Origin: Endotrypanum monterogeii
Taxonomy: Eukaryota; Euglenozoa; Kinetoplastea; Trypanosomatida; Trypanosomatidae
Length of the DNA: 64,000 nt
Assembly (NCBI GenBank): GCA_000333855.2
Contig: CM007314.1
Span: 62,001 to 126,000, forward strand
Direction: 5' to 3'
The translations under genes and the position numbers were made by a program. Below the pieces are notes generated by a model, which did not search any database, was not told the DNA's origin, and saw nothing but the letters and a program-made list of their open reading frames with translations. Positions 1 to 9,494 of the stretch are shown here, piece by piece. How positions within the stretch are numbered: position 1 is the first letter of the stretch; each line of letters begins with the position of its first letter.

Positions 1-1323
1 CACCCCAGACTCATCATGAGCCGAAGCTATTTCCATCCGCTTAGGCGATGGAACCCTCTGCACAATGTCAATGAACGCCTGTCGGTCTCCTGCGGTGGGG
101 TTTGAGTTGTCTATCACGACGCTACTACCGCTTGCCCAGTACTCCTCCGCCTTTTTCAAGCACTTGCCGCGTGACCCCATCGTATCACGGTTGATGTGCA
201 TATACCCGAATGGTTTGAAATGACGGAAGAACAGAGAAGATTTGCCACATCCTGGGTAGCCCACAAATATGACCATCTCCTGTACGCGGGGGCGGGCGAA
301 GAATGGCGACTCACTCGGCAGCACGATGGTATGCGCCGTCGTCTGTGTTATGACACGCGTGGAGAGCCCAGCGTACTGCCGCGGCAGCTGCTGCAGTTCG
401 TCTGGGCTCACATCACCCCACGAAAAATTATCGCTCGAAGAAGACAACGACGTGTGCGTTAAGTGAAGCAATGAATCACTTAAGCGTATGGACACCGACG
501 TTGGCGATGGCGACATCGACGACAGCGGACCGCCACGATGGCAAAGCTCGTCTGCCTGGCAGAGACGCGATACTGGGCAAAGAAAGAACTGCTCCGGCGT
601 CAAAAAAGGCAGTCGTGCGTTGAACGCGAATTGGCGGTCGGAGCCGTTGAAATCTTTTTTGCGGCCTGCCAACGTCGTAACAGAGCGGCCTGCCGCGTCG
701 CCAACATAAAAGGAGTAGGAGATGCAGTCCCTCGAAGACAGCACACTCGACTCACCAAAGACACCCCGAAGACAGTTCTCGACGCGCGCCAACATCAGTG
801 ACCACATTTGCGGACTGGGCTTCCGCCAAGCGTCTGCTTTAGTCGCCACACACGCGCAGAGGGGTATGCCCAATACGCTACTCAGTTGTATAATTTTGTC
901 CATCACGGCACCTGCCTTCTCCGTGTTCCAGCTCGAACCCTTGCCAATACCTAGCTGGTTGCTAAATAAAACGACAAGAAATCCCTGTGCGTACATGTGC
1001 TGTAGGTGCCCACATACGTTTGGGTGCACCCACTGCCAGTCGGCAGCGTCGTCTTTAGCGAAAACACCGCCAGACGCAGGTTTGATGAGGGTGTCATCCA
1101 TGTCGAAGGCTGCCACCTTCACAACCCAGGTGCGGACTTCACCTGTTCGCATGTGCACAAGCGACTTAATGAGAGCGGCAGTGGGTGGCAGCAGTAGCAG
1201 CGAACCGCCTTCAGCTTTCTCCCACTCTTCTCCTCGCCGAACCTGTATGGAATCATCATCTTGCGCAGTGACCATCGATGACGCCAGTGGCGGACTGCGT
1301 TGACGCTTGCGGCTATCAGTCAT
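1..1323 (-). CDS. PNKP: Bifunctional polynucleotide phosphatase/kinase (PNKP), 3' end cut off by the window edge
   Basis: Processes DNA strand breaks by removing 3'-phosphates and phosphorylating 5'-hydroxyls so the ends can be ligated; expected in nucleus and/or mitochondrion. Read from the ATG at 1323, 441 codons are open to the left edge with no stop. An N-terminal stretch of about 65 residues has no FHA domain. The HAD phosphatase follows: FDMDDT nucleophile motif, VLFSNQLGIG, the KPSPQMW lysine motif, and the PNKP hallmark SFYVGDAAGR with LPFLTPEQFF. After a Ser-rich linker comes the kinase, with Walker A GYPGCGKSS, then HINRDTMGS and VVIDNSNPT. The order phosphatase then kinase is that of eukaryotic PNKP, and loss of FHA is common in lower eukaryotes. 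The usual DxDG-T motif reads D-M-D-D-T here. The C-terminus lies outside the window. Family assignment is very secure; nothing suggests a pseudogene. Confidence 0.95.
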   Translation of the reverse strand, partial: MTDSRKRQRSPPLASSMVTAQDDDSIQVRRGEEWEKAEGGSLLLLPPTAALIKSLVHMRTGEVRTWVVKVAAFDMDDTLIKPASGGVFAKDDAADWQWVHPNVCGHLQHMYAQGFLVVLFSNQLGIGKGSSWNTEKAGAVMDKIIQLSSVLGIPLCACVATKADAWRKPSPQMWSLMLARVENCLRGVFGESSVLSSRDCISYSFYVGDAAGRSVTTLAGRKKDFNGSDRQFAFNARLPFLTPEQFFLCPVSRLCQADELCHRGGPLSSMSPSPTSVSIRLSDSLLHLTHTSLSSSSDNFSWGDVSPDELQQLPRQYAGLSTRVITQTTAHTIVLPSESPFFARPRVQEMVIFVGYPGCGKSSLFFRHFKPFGYMHINRDTMGSRGKCLKKAEEYWASGSSVVIDNSNPTAGDRQAFIDIVQRVPSPKRMEIASAHDESGV

Positions 1324-2159
1324 GCTGCTGCTATGTTCGCCGTCAAGCAGGGAAACTACCTTCAGTTGCCAGTAGAACAAAAAACATAGAGGGGGGAAAT
1401 TTTCCAAAGTGAGTTGTGGAGGAGCAAGGCCGTCGCGAAGCACCACATCAGTCATATTGGGGAAGCGAAGCCCACAGTACAACGCTTTTCTATTGGCAAG
1501 GAGGTGGAGGGGGGTATTGCTCTCATAAAAAGTGACGATGCGACGCACGGAAGCCCACCTTTTTTTTTGAGGGGAGGAGGGGGGGGGGGGTATGTGCGCC
1601 ATCATTTCCTTCTACCCTCCCCCTCCCACTAGTATCTTTGCTTTCCAGCTAGCGTAACCAGCTCCATATGCGACAGGGCGACATGCGGATGCAGCACACG
1701 AGCAACGAGACAAACAAAAGTCAAACGTGGGGACCCCTCTCTTCTCCTCCTTCCCATGGAGTAGAGCACACAAATATTGCCTCCTGGCCCTTCAGCAGAG
1801 AGGCACCACATCACTAAGCACATGGGCACAGACCGTTATGTTATGTCTGTCATCACTGCCGTAGCTCGCGGAAGGTTCTTTGATTTTACTTGAAATTAGA
1901 GTTTGAGCTTATGAGCACCCCCCCCCCTCCTCTCCCTGTCACTCCCTGCCACCGCCGGATCAGTGGCACACGCAATCTGAGAGCAGTCTCAGCGAATGTG
2001 TGCATGGTATGCCTTTCTGGTCTCACTCACCCGCCATCCCACACAAGCGATGATTCCCTTCTCGACCGCAGTGGTTGCGACTGGTGCCACGGGAGTCGCA
2101 ATCATTAGGGGAGCCTGAGGTCACGAGCAGCGGCGCATTCTTCCTTCTCCAGCCCAAAA
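1324..2159. other. Spacer between the SAM-domain gene and PNKP
   Basis: No credible gene. It holds a poly-T run next to a long G run (about 1560-1591). On the minus strand a pyrimidine tract around 1378-1402 is followed by AG dinucleotides, a plausible spliced-leader acceptor for PNKP. Confidence 0.6.
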
Positions 2160-3590
2160 TCAATCCTTCGAGGCCTTCAAATTATTTCGCAGTTCTTCTT
2201 GGAACAACGCAAGACGTCTTGCAATGCCAAATGTTGCCTTGAAGACACTCCTCAATTCCTCCTCTGTCATGGCCAGGAACACCTTCACGTCGATCGTTTC
2301 GCGTTGTATCGTACGTGTAAGTGCCCCGAGACCTCGCCGTCTGAACATCGCCACCAGCAACTCCACACCGTCATCTCCCTCCAGTGCCTCCAGCACACCA
2401 GGCTTCTCCCCGGCTGTGATCCCCCCCGCTGCAGGAACAGTCGAGGGTGCGGCAACGCTCTCAGGAAGCGGTGTTGATGTCCCGCTAGCATCACCACCCC
2501 CCGTCTCCACAGATGGAGGAAGCACCATAGCAGCGTGTGCGAGACACGTAGAAAGATGACCCCAGGGTCCGTCTGTCTTGGCCCACTGAACAAACTTCTC
2601 TCGCACCTCAGAGCTCGTCGGCTGACTTGCCTTCTGCGTACACACCACCTCACTCACAACGCGGTTCAGCAGCGCGGTGGACCAGCGATGCACATCACGG
2701 CTCGTTTCATTCTCCAAACGTCGTGCAAGTCGACTGCGCAAACGCTCAAGGGCATCGCCGCTGTTCTCCAGCCCGGCGATACAGTCCTCGATATTCCCGC
2801 AAAGCTCACCGTAGGAGCCTGCGAGTACGCGCTCCAGCTCCGGTGTCCGACGCAGTGCCTCGACCACCTCCTCACAACTTTCCAGGACCCGCCAGGTATC
2901 CAGTAGAGGGCTGGGCCGGCCAAGTGGGTGCTGCATAGCAAGGGAGGGGGGCATGGGTAGCAGAAGCTCACGCGGCGCCTCTGCGAGCACCGTGGAGAGC
3001 CAAGGCAGGCGATGCAACGTATAGCCCACGAAAAGTGCATTGAAGATGTTGTCGTAGAAGAATAGGGCCTCGTTGGTGAAGTGTGGTGGGTGGTGAGTCT
3101 GGTTTTGATCCCTGCGCCGCTGCTGCTGACCCTTGCTCTTGACCGCCACAACACGCAGGGTGCGTGCTGGCACGGAAGAAGGTGGCTCAGCTGATCCCTT
3201 TGCTATGTCGACTGCCACAGCATCTCCATCCGAGATGGCTGACACTCGATCCTCTGGAATCCCCGCAAAGCGCAGCAACTCCAGAGGTGTGTTGGGTGTA
3301 TTCTCCAGAACTGCTCGGCGCACACCATCGTGGAATGTGGCGTTCGTGAGCAGGGCGTGTCCAAAGCGGTTACATACCAGTTGCGCCTGTGGCACGTGTT
3401 CCAGAAGCTGCTTTGCAAGGGCACCCTGAAGGGGAGAAACATCGCCAGGAATGAGAATGTGGTGGACACGACTCAGCGTCGCGGCGTGTGCCTCGCAGAA
3501 GCGGTGCACAGCATCCATACTTGGCATCCTCGGAAGCCCCACCAGCACCTGCGACTGGGCTGCTGTATCGTCAAAATTGATATCCGCCAT
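2160..3590 (-). CDS. Conserved protein with C-terminal SAM-like domain and possible degenerate metallo-beta-lactamase-like N-terminus
   Basis: A 476-residue protein if read from the ATG at 3590. The C-terminal 60 residues (about 415-472) look like a sterile alpha motif: a GLGALTRTIQ helix, then VFLAMTEEELRSVF and a long final helix. SAM domains mediate protein or RNA binding. Residues about 15-230 resemble the metallo-beta-lactamase half of flavodiiron proteins: a HILIPGDVSPLQG segment, a VCNRFGHALL segment after a helix, and FFYDNIFNALFVGYTL. The HxHxDH metal ligands are not seen, so any such fold would be inactive. This second assignment is an inference from pattern only. An in-frame ATG 29 codons upstream (3677) is an alternative start. 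The middle (about 230-400) is charged and helical, then a Pro/Ala/Thr-rich linker precedes the SAM domain. Function unknown. Confidence 0.8.
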   Translation of the reverse strand: MADINFDDTAAQSQVLVGLPRMPSMDAVHRFCEAHAATLSRVHHILIPGDVSPLQGALAKQLLEHVPQAQLVCNRFGHALLTNATFHDGVRRAVLENTPNTPLELLRFAGIPEDRVSAISDGDAVAVDIAKGSAEPPSSVPARTLRVVAVKSKGQQQRRRDQNQTHHPPHFTNEALFFYDNIFNALFVGYTLHRLPWLSTVLAEAPRELLLPMPPSLAMQHPLGRPSPLLDTWRVLESCEEVVEALRRTPELERVLAGSYGELCGNIEDCIAGLENSGDALERLRSRLARRLENETSRDVHRWSTALLNRVVSEVVCTQKASQPTSSEVREKFVQWAKTDGPWGHLSTCLAHAAMVLPPSVETGGGDASGTSTPLPESVAAPSTVPAAGGITAGEKPGVLEALEGDDGVELLVAMFRRRGLGALTRTIQRETIDVKVFLAMTEEELRSVFKATFGIARRLALFQEELRNNLKASKD

Positions 3591-4297
3591 GCTTGTTGAT
3601 GCCAAGAGATAAATAGATTGCGTGTGGGGTGGGGAATCTGGCGAGGCCTCGCGAGACACATCGAGCACCCTCGTCATGTGCCGCCCGCAGCTGTGAGGCG
3701 AGATGCCTTGATCATGGGCACACGTGACGTAGAGCTGCGGGGGCGCGTGCCTAAGGTACCGCGAAGTTCGAAATATATTCGATAAGGAGTCCGCGAGAGA
3801 GCTCGAGCTGTTGGGAGGGCGCGGGGAAGCACCGCAGGCGCTGGTGGCTCTCCATACTCGTGACCCACGCAGCATATGCGAGCCAAAAATCAAGCGCACG
3901 TTGTGGGGTGAATTAAAGGTGAGCAGGCCAACTGTTGATGTTTCGGTCGGTATGTGCGTCTGCGTTTGCATCCATTTTGTTGTTGTTATGTGCGTATATC
4001 GAGGAAGAAAGGAGTGCGAGCCAACGAATGAGGGAGAGAAAAGTGTCACTACGTGCATTGCACACAGCCAATGGAGAACCACTAGATAAGAAATGCATCG
4101 GAGGACACAGCACACGTTCGTGTCGGATGTTGGCCTGGTGAATGAAGTTACACTGTCGCCGTATCCGGCAGCTGTTCCTCATGTGTCCGCTGCAAGCACG
4201 CAGAAGGCTAGAGCGTAAATCACTACGGAAACAAATCCTGTGGTGCGCCCGTCCAGTGCCGCGCACGTCGCAAACCTCTGCGACCTCAGCTTCGCGT

Positions 4298-4299
<2 letters not shown>

Positions 4300-4347
<48 letters not shown>
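4300..4347. repeat. (TG)n microsatellite, left of the 20-N gap
   Basis: Uninterrupted TG dinucleotides. Probably the same genomic tract as the one at 4563-4610, duplicated by failed gap closure. Confidence 0.9.
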
Positions 4348-4348
<1 letters not shown>

Positions 4349-4449
4349 GTCACGCTACTTTTTTTCTAGTTGGTACGTACCTACCCACCTACGTCGTAGT
4401 CGTCGTTTCGTTTTTTGTAGTACTTACGTTAAGTAATGTACTACTAACT

Positions 4450-4469
4450 NNNNNNNNNNNNNNNNNNNN
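4450..4469. other. Assembly gap of 20 N
   Basis: Run of 20 unresolved bases. The flanks are noisy copies of each other's genuine sequence, so the real distance may be zero or negative. Confidence 0.98.
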
Positions 4470-4560
4470 AAACCTACGTCGGTGGTCGGCCGGTCCCGAC
4501 CGTACGTCCGGCCGCCGACCGTACGCGAACCTACCTCGTCGACCGTCACGCTCGTCGTCG

Positions 4561-4562
<2 letters not shown>

Positions 4563-4610
<48 letters not shown>
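4563..4610. repeat. (TG)n microsatellite, right of the 20-N gap
   Basis: Uninterrupted TG dinucleotides followed by CACGCACATTTTTTCC, which matches in degraded form the sequence after the first TG tract. Confidence 0.9.
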
Positions 4611-4611
<1 letters not shown>

Positions 4612-4983
4612 ACGCACATTTTTTCCATTGGTAGCTACCCACCCATCGATGCGCTTTTTTGTTGATCTAGTAATGATCATCAACACGCTTTCTAGGTTTC
4701 TTCTCACAAAGGGAGGTGTAGGTGAGGCCGACCAGTAAGGCCGAGACTTGTGAAGACAACGGTGAAAAGGAAAGCCGAATACGTGATGCACACGACGCAA
4801 GTAAACCACAATCACTAGTCTCTCCACTACATATATTCCTCCCAGGCGCGATCCTTACAACGAAGAGTGCAGACGTGAAGGAGTTGTGTCTGCACAGCTG
4901 CCCCTTGAGCCCCACTTCCCTCCTCGCTCACCCTTATACCCGATGATTTGACTTGGAGGTAGGCTTCAGTGGGGCCCTACAGC

Positions 4984-5343
4984 CTACTTGCGCCACGGCT
5001 CCTTCTCTGACTTTGCATAGAAGCCACCAATGGCACCAATAAAGATTCCGACCACTGCACCAAACGTTGTACTGTTCACATTTCCGCCGTCGACAACGCA
5101 CAAAGCACCGCTTGCCGTTGCAGTTGCCAGCGTTGCCGCTGCAATGGAAAAGCTGACAGGGGTGACCAATAGGTGAAAAAGACCCATCGTTGTTGAGCAC
5201 GTGAGTAATGAAGAGCACGAGCCGATCAGCACCTTATCCGTGAAGCGGCGGCTGGAGTTGATGAGCGTCGGACGGGCCACCATACCCCGGCCACTGCGCA
5301 CCGCCAACAAGTGAGTCAGTGAGTGCGAAGGACAGCGAAGCAT
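4984..5343 (-). CDS. Small hypothetical membrane protein, possibly mitochondrial
   Basis: Read from the ATG at 5343 this gives 119 residues. The N-terminus is basic with Ser/Leu and no acidic residue in the first 30, compatible with a mitochondrial targeting signal. Two hydrophobic stretches follow: residues about 60-87 (Ala/Thr-rich) and about 95-112, a Gly-rich segment with GxxxG spacing (VVGIFIGAIGGFYA). A short charged tail ends in KEPWRK. The size, targeting-like start and Gly-rich helix recall small inner-membrane subunits of trypanosomatid respiratory complexes, but I do not recognise the family. A second in-frame ATG (MVARPTL) would give about 100 residues. Upstream on the minus strand a CA-rich tract followed by AG could serve for trans-splicing. 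Confidence 0.55.
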   Translation of the reverse strand: MLRCPSHSLTHLLAVRSGRGMVARPTLINSSRRFTDKVLIGSCSSLLTCSTTMGLFHLLVTPVSFSIAAATLATATASGALCVVDGGNVNSTTFGAVVGIFIGAIGGFYAKSEKEPWRK

Positions 5344-6258
5344 TGCACAAGTAATTTCGAGGTAGTGTGTGTGTGTGTGTGGGTGGGTGTATGTGTCTGT
5401 GGGTGTATGTGTATGGGTGGGTGGGTGGGAGGCAGGGAGGGATAGGGCAACACTAGCGATGTGCTTCAATGTGTGACGGGCGCAGATGTATGGGTGTCTG
5501 CTACAGCGATGCTGAGCGGAAAGGAAGTAGAAATATTGTTTGGGTAACGGACCTGTATTTTAGTATATAGCACGCAGGCGGTGGCACCACCGTTAGGCGA
5601 GTACTCAAAAGAATTAGAGGAGGGTGTGTGTGGGGCAGTGAGAGGGGGGCCGGGAAGGGACAGAAGAGATGAGCTGGAGAACAGAATTATTGCGAAAAGG
5701 TAGATACAGTGCGCAAAAAAAGCCTCGAGCACTAAATTCGATGGTAGGTGGGGGAAGCAGGGAGGGAGCGAGAGATGACAGCAACCTCCGGTGAGCCTTC
5801 CTGTGACATCGCACACCTAGAAACGTAGCACCTTCTCCTCGTCAGTGTAACTTCACCAAAAGACTTGACTTACGCGTGTGTGTGTTTTTTTACGTGTGTT
5901 CTTGTGCCTCAAGTTTGTGGAGACAATGGTATCGTATTATGGTGGCGACAACACCATCCCTGGCACTCCCTCCCTCGTGACGGTGATGGATATGTTTTTG
6001 CCGCAAACAATCTCGCTTAAACGCTTAAGCCTACACACCCCTCCCCCGCCCTCTGCCCTTTCTACAGAAACGCGCAACAATGAAGCCGGGGCGATGTGAT
6101 GCGTCGAAGAGGGAAAAACAAAAAGATGAAGGAAGGAAGGGGCTACGGAAGGGGCTAGGGAAGGGGGGGGGGGCAGAGAAAATCGATTCGCGCGACAATG
6201 AAATCCCACGCCGACACATGTGCATCAAAGCACTCGCGCTGAGGGATGTATGCTGCGC
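5344..6258. other. Spacer between DIM1 and the small membrane protein gene
   Basis: No credible gene. Imperfect TG/GGGTG repeats lie at about 5367-5433, with purine-rich runs and a G run near 6165. On the minus strand the 5367-5433 repeat is CA-rich and could be the pyrimidine-containing signal for the downstream gene. Confidence 0.55.
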
Positions 6259-7383
6259 TCAGATGAAGTGAATTCCGTGCTTAATGAAATGGGCCAGCAT
6301 ACGCATCAACGCCTCCTCGTCGAGCATGCGACTGCGGCTCTCAAACATAGGATCCGCAATCACCGACTCCAGCAGCACACGGAACTGCTCTAGTGATATA
6401 GTGGAAGGGGCATCTGCGCTGCCACTGGCCATCACCAATTTTCCGCTGGACGTGGCGGAGCCGACGGGCTGACCGCCCTCCATCTTTCGGTAGCTCACGT
6501 ATTTATCGTACAGGGACTGCACCGCCGCCTTGGTGCGAAAGATAGAAGACGCCTTTTTGTTCTTCCGGTTGAAGAGCATTTTGATGAGCCCGTCCCACTC
6601 CTCAAAGTCGACATCAGGCGGTGGGTATTTCGGGTCTAGTCGAATGACGCTGGACTCAACCTTTGGCGGCGGGTTGAAGCTATTTTTGCTGATCTTCATG
6701 AGGTGACTACAGCGAGCGAGCAGCTGAGAATTCACAGAGAGACGGCAGTACGCCTCAGACCCGGGCTGCGCACAGACGCGCAGGGCAAACTCCCGCTGAA
6801 ACATGAGAACCGCGCATTTGAAGGTGGGTGCCTTGAGTAGTTTGAACACCAGAGCTGAAGAAATCGCATACGGCACATTCGCCACACATTTATCAAAGTA
6901 TGGGAAGTCCTGCTCTAAACAGTTTCCGCGGATGATCTGCAGCTTAGACGCCAAAGGAGTGTTCTGGAAGCGCTTGTTCAGCTCAGCTACCATGCGAGGG
7001 TCAATCTCGAATGCAATCACCTTCTTCGCCGTCTGCAGCAGCTTCTCCGTGAGGTTTCCGGTGCCGGGACCGATCTCGATTACGATGTCAGTGGGCTTAA
7101 TCGCAGACTTCTCCACGATGGCAGCAATAACAAGTGGATTCTTGAGAATGTGCTGACCAAAGCCTTTGTTGAAGACAATGCCAGACTGACTGCCCCCGGT
7201 CTTGGCGCCACCATCAGCCCTCCTGTCCTTGCGACCACCAGTCGCTGCATCGCGCCTGTGTCCTTGTGAGGCAGACTTGCCTAGAGTGACGACGTTGGTG
7301 CCGAACTTAATCTTGCGGGATATGGTATGAATGGGCTCAGCGCTGATGATGCCCATCGGCACCGCCCTCGGCTCCTTCGGCAT
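6259..7383 (-). CDS. DIM1: 18S rRNA adenine dimethylase DIM1
   Basis: KsgA/DIM1 enzymes use S-adenosylmethionine to dimethylate two adjacent adenines in the 3' hairpin of small-subunit rRNA. The eukaryotic nuclear form also acts in pre-18S processing in the nucleolus. The 374-residue product has a basic Gly/Lys/Arg-rich N-terminus (about residues 30-65), then FNKGFGQHILKNP, SAM motif I EIGPGTGNLTEKLL, FEIDPRM, and the catalytic-loop signature NVPY. FQREFALR and the C-terminal NPPPKVESSVIRL segment follow, as in DIM1 orthologues. Start choice: a T-rich tract on the minus strand at 7420-7429 is followed by the first AG near 7406, leaving this ATG as the first in the mature mRNA. The frame stays open further upstream but without an ATG. 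No anomalies seen. Confidence 0.95.
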   Translation of the reverse strand: MPKEPRAVPMGIISAEPIHTISRKIKFGTNVVTLGKSASQGHRRDAATGGRKDRRADGGAKTGGSQSGIVFNKGFGQHILKNPLVIAAIVEKSAIKPTDIVIEIGPGTGNLTEKLLQTAKKVIAFEIDPRMVAELNKRFQNTPLASKLQIIRGNCLEQDFPYFDKCVANVPYAISSALVFKLLKAPTFKCAVLMFQREFALRVCAQPGSEAYCRLSVNSQLLARCSHLMKISKNSFNPPPKVESSVIRLDPKYPPPDVDFEEWDGLIKMLFNRKNKKASSIFRTKAAVQSLYDKYVSYRKMEGGQPVGSATSSGKLVMASGSADAPSTISLEQFRVLLESVIADPMFESRSRMLDEEALMRMLAHFIKHGIHFI

Positions 7384-7404
7384 CTCCCCCCTACGACGAC
7401 GACG

Positions 7405-7430
7405 ACTGACACAAATACCAAAAAAAAACA
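7405..7430 (-). promoter_or_regulatory. Predicted spliced-leader acceptor for DIM1
   Basis: Minus-strand T run (complement of 7421-7428) with the first downstream AG at about 7407-7406, giving a 5' leader of roughly 22 bases. Prediction by the polypyrimidine-then-first-AG rule of trypanosomatids; not experimentally known here. Confidence 0.45.
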
Positions 7431-7537
7431 CACAGATACACAGACGCTAAAAATAGCGGGAAGGCGAGAACTCACCGGTGTATGCCGCCTGTGCGGGAGA
7501 GTGGTACCGCAAAAAGACGTTTGATAATCCGACCGTC

Positions 7538-7589
<52 letters not shown>

Positions 7590-7590
7590 C
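7538..7590. repeat. Compound (TA)n(TG)n(GC)n alternating purine-pyrimidine repeat
   Basis: About 21 bases of TA, 23 of TG and 10 of GC in direct continuity, all strictly alternating purine and pyrimidine. Confidence 0.95.
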
Positions 7591-8071
7591 TCTGTTGTGA
7601 GTAGTGGTGAGGGAGAGAAGAGGAGGAGGGATCACGAAAATACAGCGTGCGAGACAAAAACAATAAGTTTGAAGGTCAGACAAGCATGCGAAACGAAGTG
7701 GGGCGATCGCTCTGCCGAAAAGAAGTAAGCACGCGCAGGAGGAAGAGGGGAAGAGCACCATAAGCACGAGTGATGCCGTTGCAAAAGGGCATTCAAATCT
7801 GTTATACACAGGATGCAACTGTGTGCACCGTGTACCTCCCTCATTTTTTTTCCCCGGGGATGGCACTGTAACCTCCATAGATTTCGAGTGGTCTCTCTTC
7901 CGAACATGCCACAAGATGATGGCGACATTGAAGATGGAGGCGGAAGATCTCAAAACAGAGGGTCAGAGGAGAGATGCAACAAAAGGGAGCAGGCAAAGCA
8001 ATCCGCATCTAAACAGAATGGAATGAAGAGAATGAGGAACTGATCATCGCAGGAAATTGTATGCGACGGAG

Positions 8072-8590
8072 TCACTGCACGACCCACGCAATACCCCGAC
8101 GGGCGGTGTGAGTGTTTTGCCTCAAGTTGGGTTGCGCCTCCACGCGCAAACACTTCAGCACGGTACGAGAAGGTGGCAAGGGGATTTGAGACGGGAGAGT
8201 CTCCAGTGGCGACAGGGGCACTGGAGAGTGCGCTTCCGAGCTGCTGGGTAGCATCGATTCGGAAGGGAAGGTGGACAAAGGTAAACAACGATCACTGCGT
8301 GGACGAAAAGCTGAAAGATTACCGGCCACGCCTTTCTCAGCGGATTCCGCTCGTCCCACGATGCCGACCTCTTCGGCATCCGTTGCTCGTTGCTCACAGC
8401 TAGTGATGACGCGAGGTGATGCCACCATGGAGACCTCAGCCTGGCGGAGAGCCGAAGCCCACAGCTTCTCTAGGTAGTGGTAAGCACTCGTGTTCCTACA
8501 CCCACTGTATCGAGAGCGAGTGTCGGGACTCCCCACACCGCTCGGCATTGCTGCAGCGAGAGGCGGACGCTGCAGCAACCTCAACACCAT
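8072..8590 (-). CDS. Hypothetical protein, 172 residues
   Basis: First ATG of this frame is at 8590. The N-terminus is basic and hydrophobic (MVLRLLQRPPLAAAM) and could be a mitochondrial presequence. Residues about 25-75 contain aromatic and cysteine residues and a helix-like segment (SAYHYLEKLWASALRQ). The second half is Ser/Pro/Leu-rich and low in complexity. No family recognised. Support for reality: a long frame in the common orientation, and a minus-strand CA tract (complement of 8656-8687) followed by CCACAG, a plausible acceptor, upstream of this ATG. Codon pattern is less convincing than its neighbours, so it could be a chance frame within a long UTR. Confidence 0.45.
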   Translation of the reverse strand: MVLRLLQRPPLAAAMPSGVGSPDTRSRYSGCRNTSAYHYLEKLWASALRQAEVSMVASPRVITSCEQRATDAEEVGIVGRAESAEKGVAGNLSAFRPRSDRCLPLSTFPSESMLPSSSEAHSPVPLSPLETLPSQIPLPPSRTVLKCLRVEAQPNLRQNTHTARRGIAWVVQ

Positions 8591-8655
8591 ACACCTTTCG
8601 GCCACGCGTTGAGAAGGCGTCTACTGCCTCCTCCTCCTGTGGTCAAGTAAATATA

Positions 8656-8686
<31 letters not shown>

Positions 8687-9494
8687 GGCACATAATGTTT
8701 TAATCTCAAATGTAACACACACAGATTCAGCAAAAGAAGACACAGAAAGGGAGAGAGAAGGGGAGATAGCAGCAGCACAAACTCACACAAGTGAAGGCCT
8801 GTCGGCACCATAACCGACCTTCTCGCCCCCACTCATCACGATCACACACACACACATACACAAGTTCCTTACAGATCAGCGATCGCTTGCATCACCTCTG
8901 CCTGGCACTACGTCTCTACCCACGTCTCCTGTAAACGTTCCAACATTGCAATCGTAAAGTCGACGAACAAAGATATATATAAATAAAGATGCGCATTACG
9001 CAATCACATCCTCACCGATATTGCAGGAGAGGGGGGGAATTCACTGCGACAGAAACATAACAGTGTGCTGCGACAACTCCCCCCCCCCGAGAGTGCCCCT
9101 GGTAGACTACCACTCCAGTGACCATCGCTGGGCAGATCAGCCGGTGAGTCGTGGAGTAGCCTCTGGTATTTCTGACTTCTACGACAATACCACTGTTCTG
9201 AAGGTTAAGTAAGTCATGGGCACTGGGCCTGCGGCATAGCGGGCGGCGGACTGTGGTGAGGAGAAAAGCTGCACCTTGGAAGAATCGTGTGGACCGCCCT
9301 ACCGAAACAGATCGTATCAAGAACCTCTACCCCTTACTACGCCCTGTACACGCCTCGACCCTGGAGAGTCAGCCTGCCTCCTCTCCTCGTCCGTTCGCAG
9401 CGACTAGATGATTATGTTTTTTTTTTTTAAATTGCCGCAGCCAACATCCTCCGTCCCTGCTCTGGAAGCGAGGACGGATGACGCACGGCTTCAC
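8591..9494. other. Spacer with TG microsatellite
   Basis: No credible gene. A minus-strand frame at 9012-9320 lacks a proper ATG start. Contains a TG tract (8656-8687) and a T-run near 9417-9428. Confidence 0.6.
8656..8687. repeat. (TG)n microsatellite
   Basis: Near-perfect TG dinucleotides with one extra T. On the minus strand it is a CA tract just upstream of the hypothetical gene. Confidence 0.9.

Larger units (their letters stand above)
3591..4983. other. Spacer with assembly gap
   Basis: No credible gene. The SAM-gene frame stays open to 4115, but without the coding character of the protein below its start. The interval contains two long TG tracts, a 20-N gap, and error-rich duplicated flanks (described separately). 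Confidence 0.6.
7384..8071. other. Spacer between the 172-residue hypothetical gene and DIM1
   Basis: No credible gene. Holds the probable DIM1 acceptor and a compound TA/TG/GC repeat. Confidence 0.6.

Noticed and set aside
196..1303. Plus-strand frames opposite PNKP
   Set aside because: Shadows of the PNKP coding sequence; PNKP motifs are unambiguous on the minus strand.
3591..4115. In-frame extension upstream of the SAM-domain protein
   Set aside because: Composition changes to spacer-like Thr/His/Ser; the spliced-leader site probably falls inside, though the ATG at 3677 stays possible.
7950..8288. 112-codon minus-strand frame overlapping the 172-residue hypothetical gene
   Set aside because: Alternative frame with Phe/Ser/His bias and no motif; at most one of the two frames can be coding.
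9012..9320. 102-codon minus-strand frame
   Set aside because: It starts only with TTG; the first ATG lies late and leaves fewer than 40 codons.
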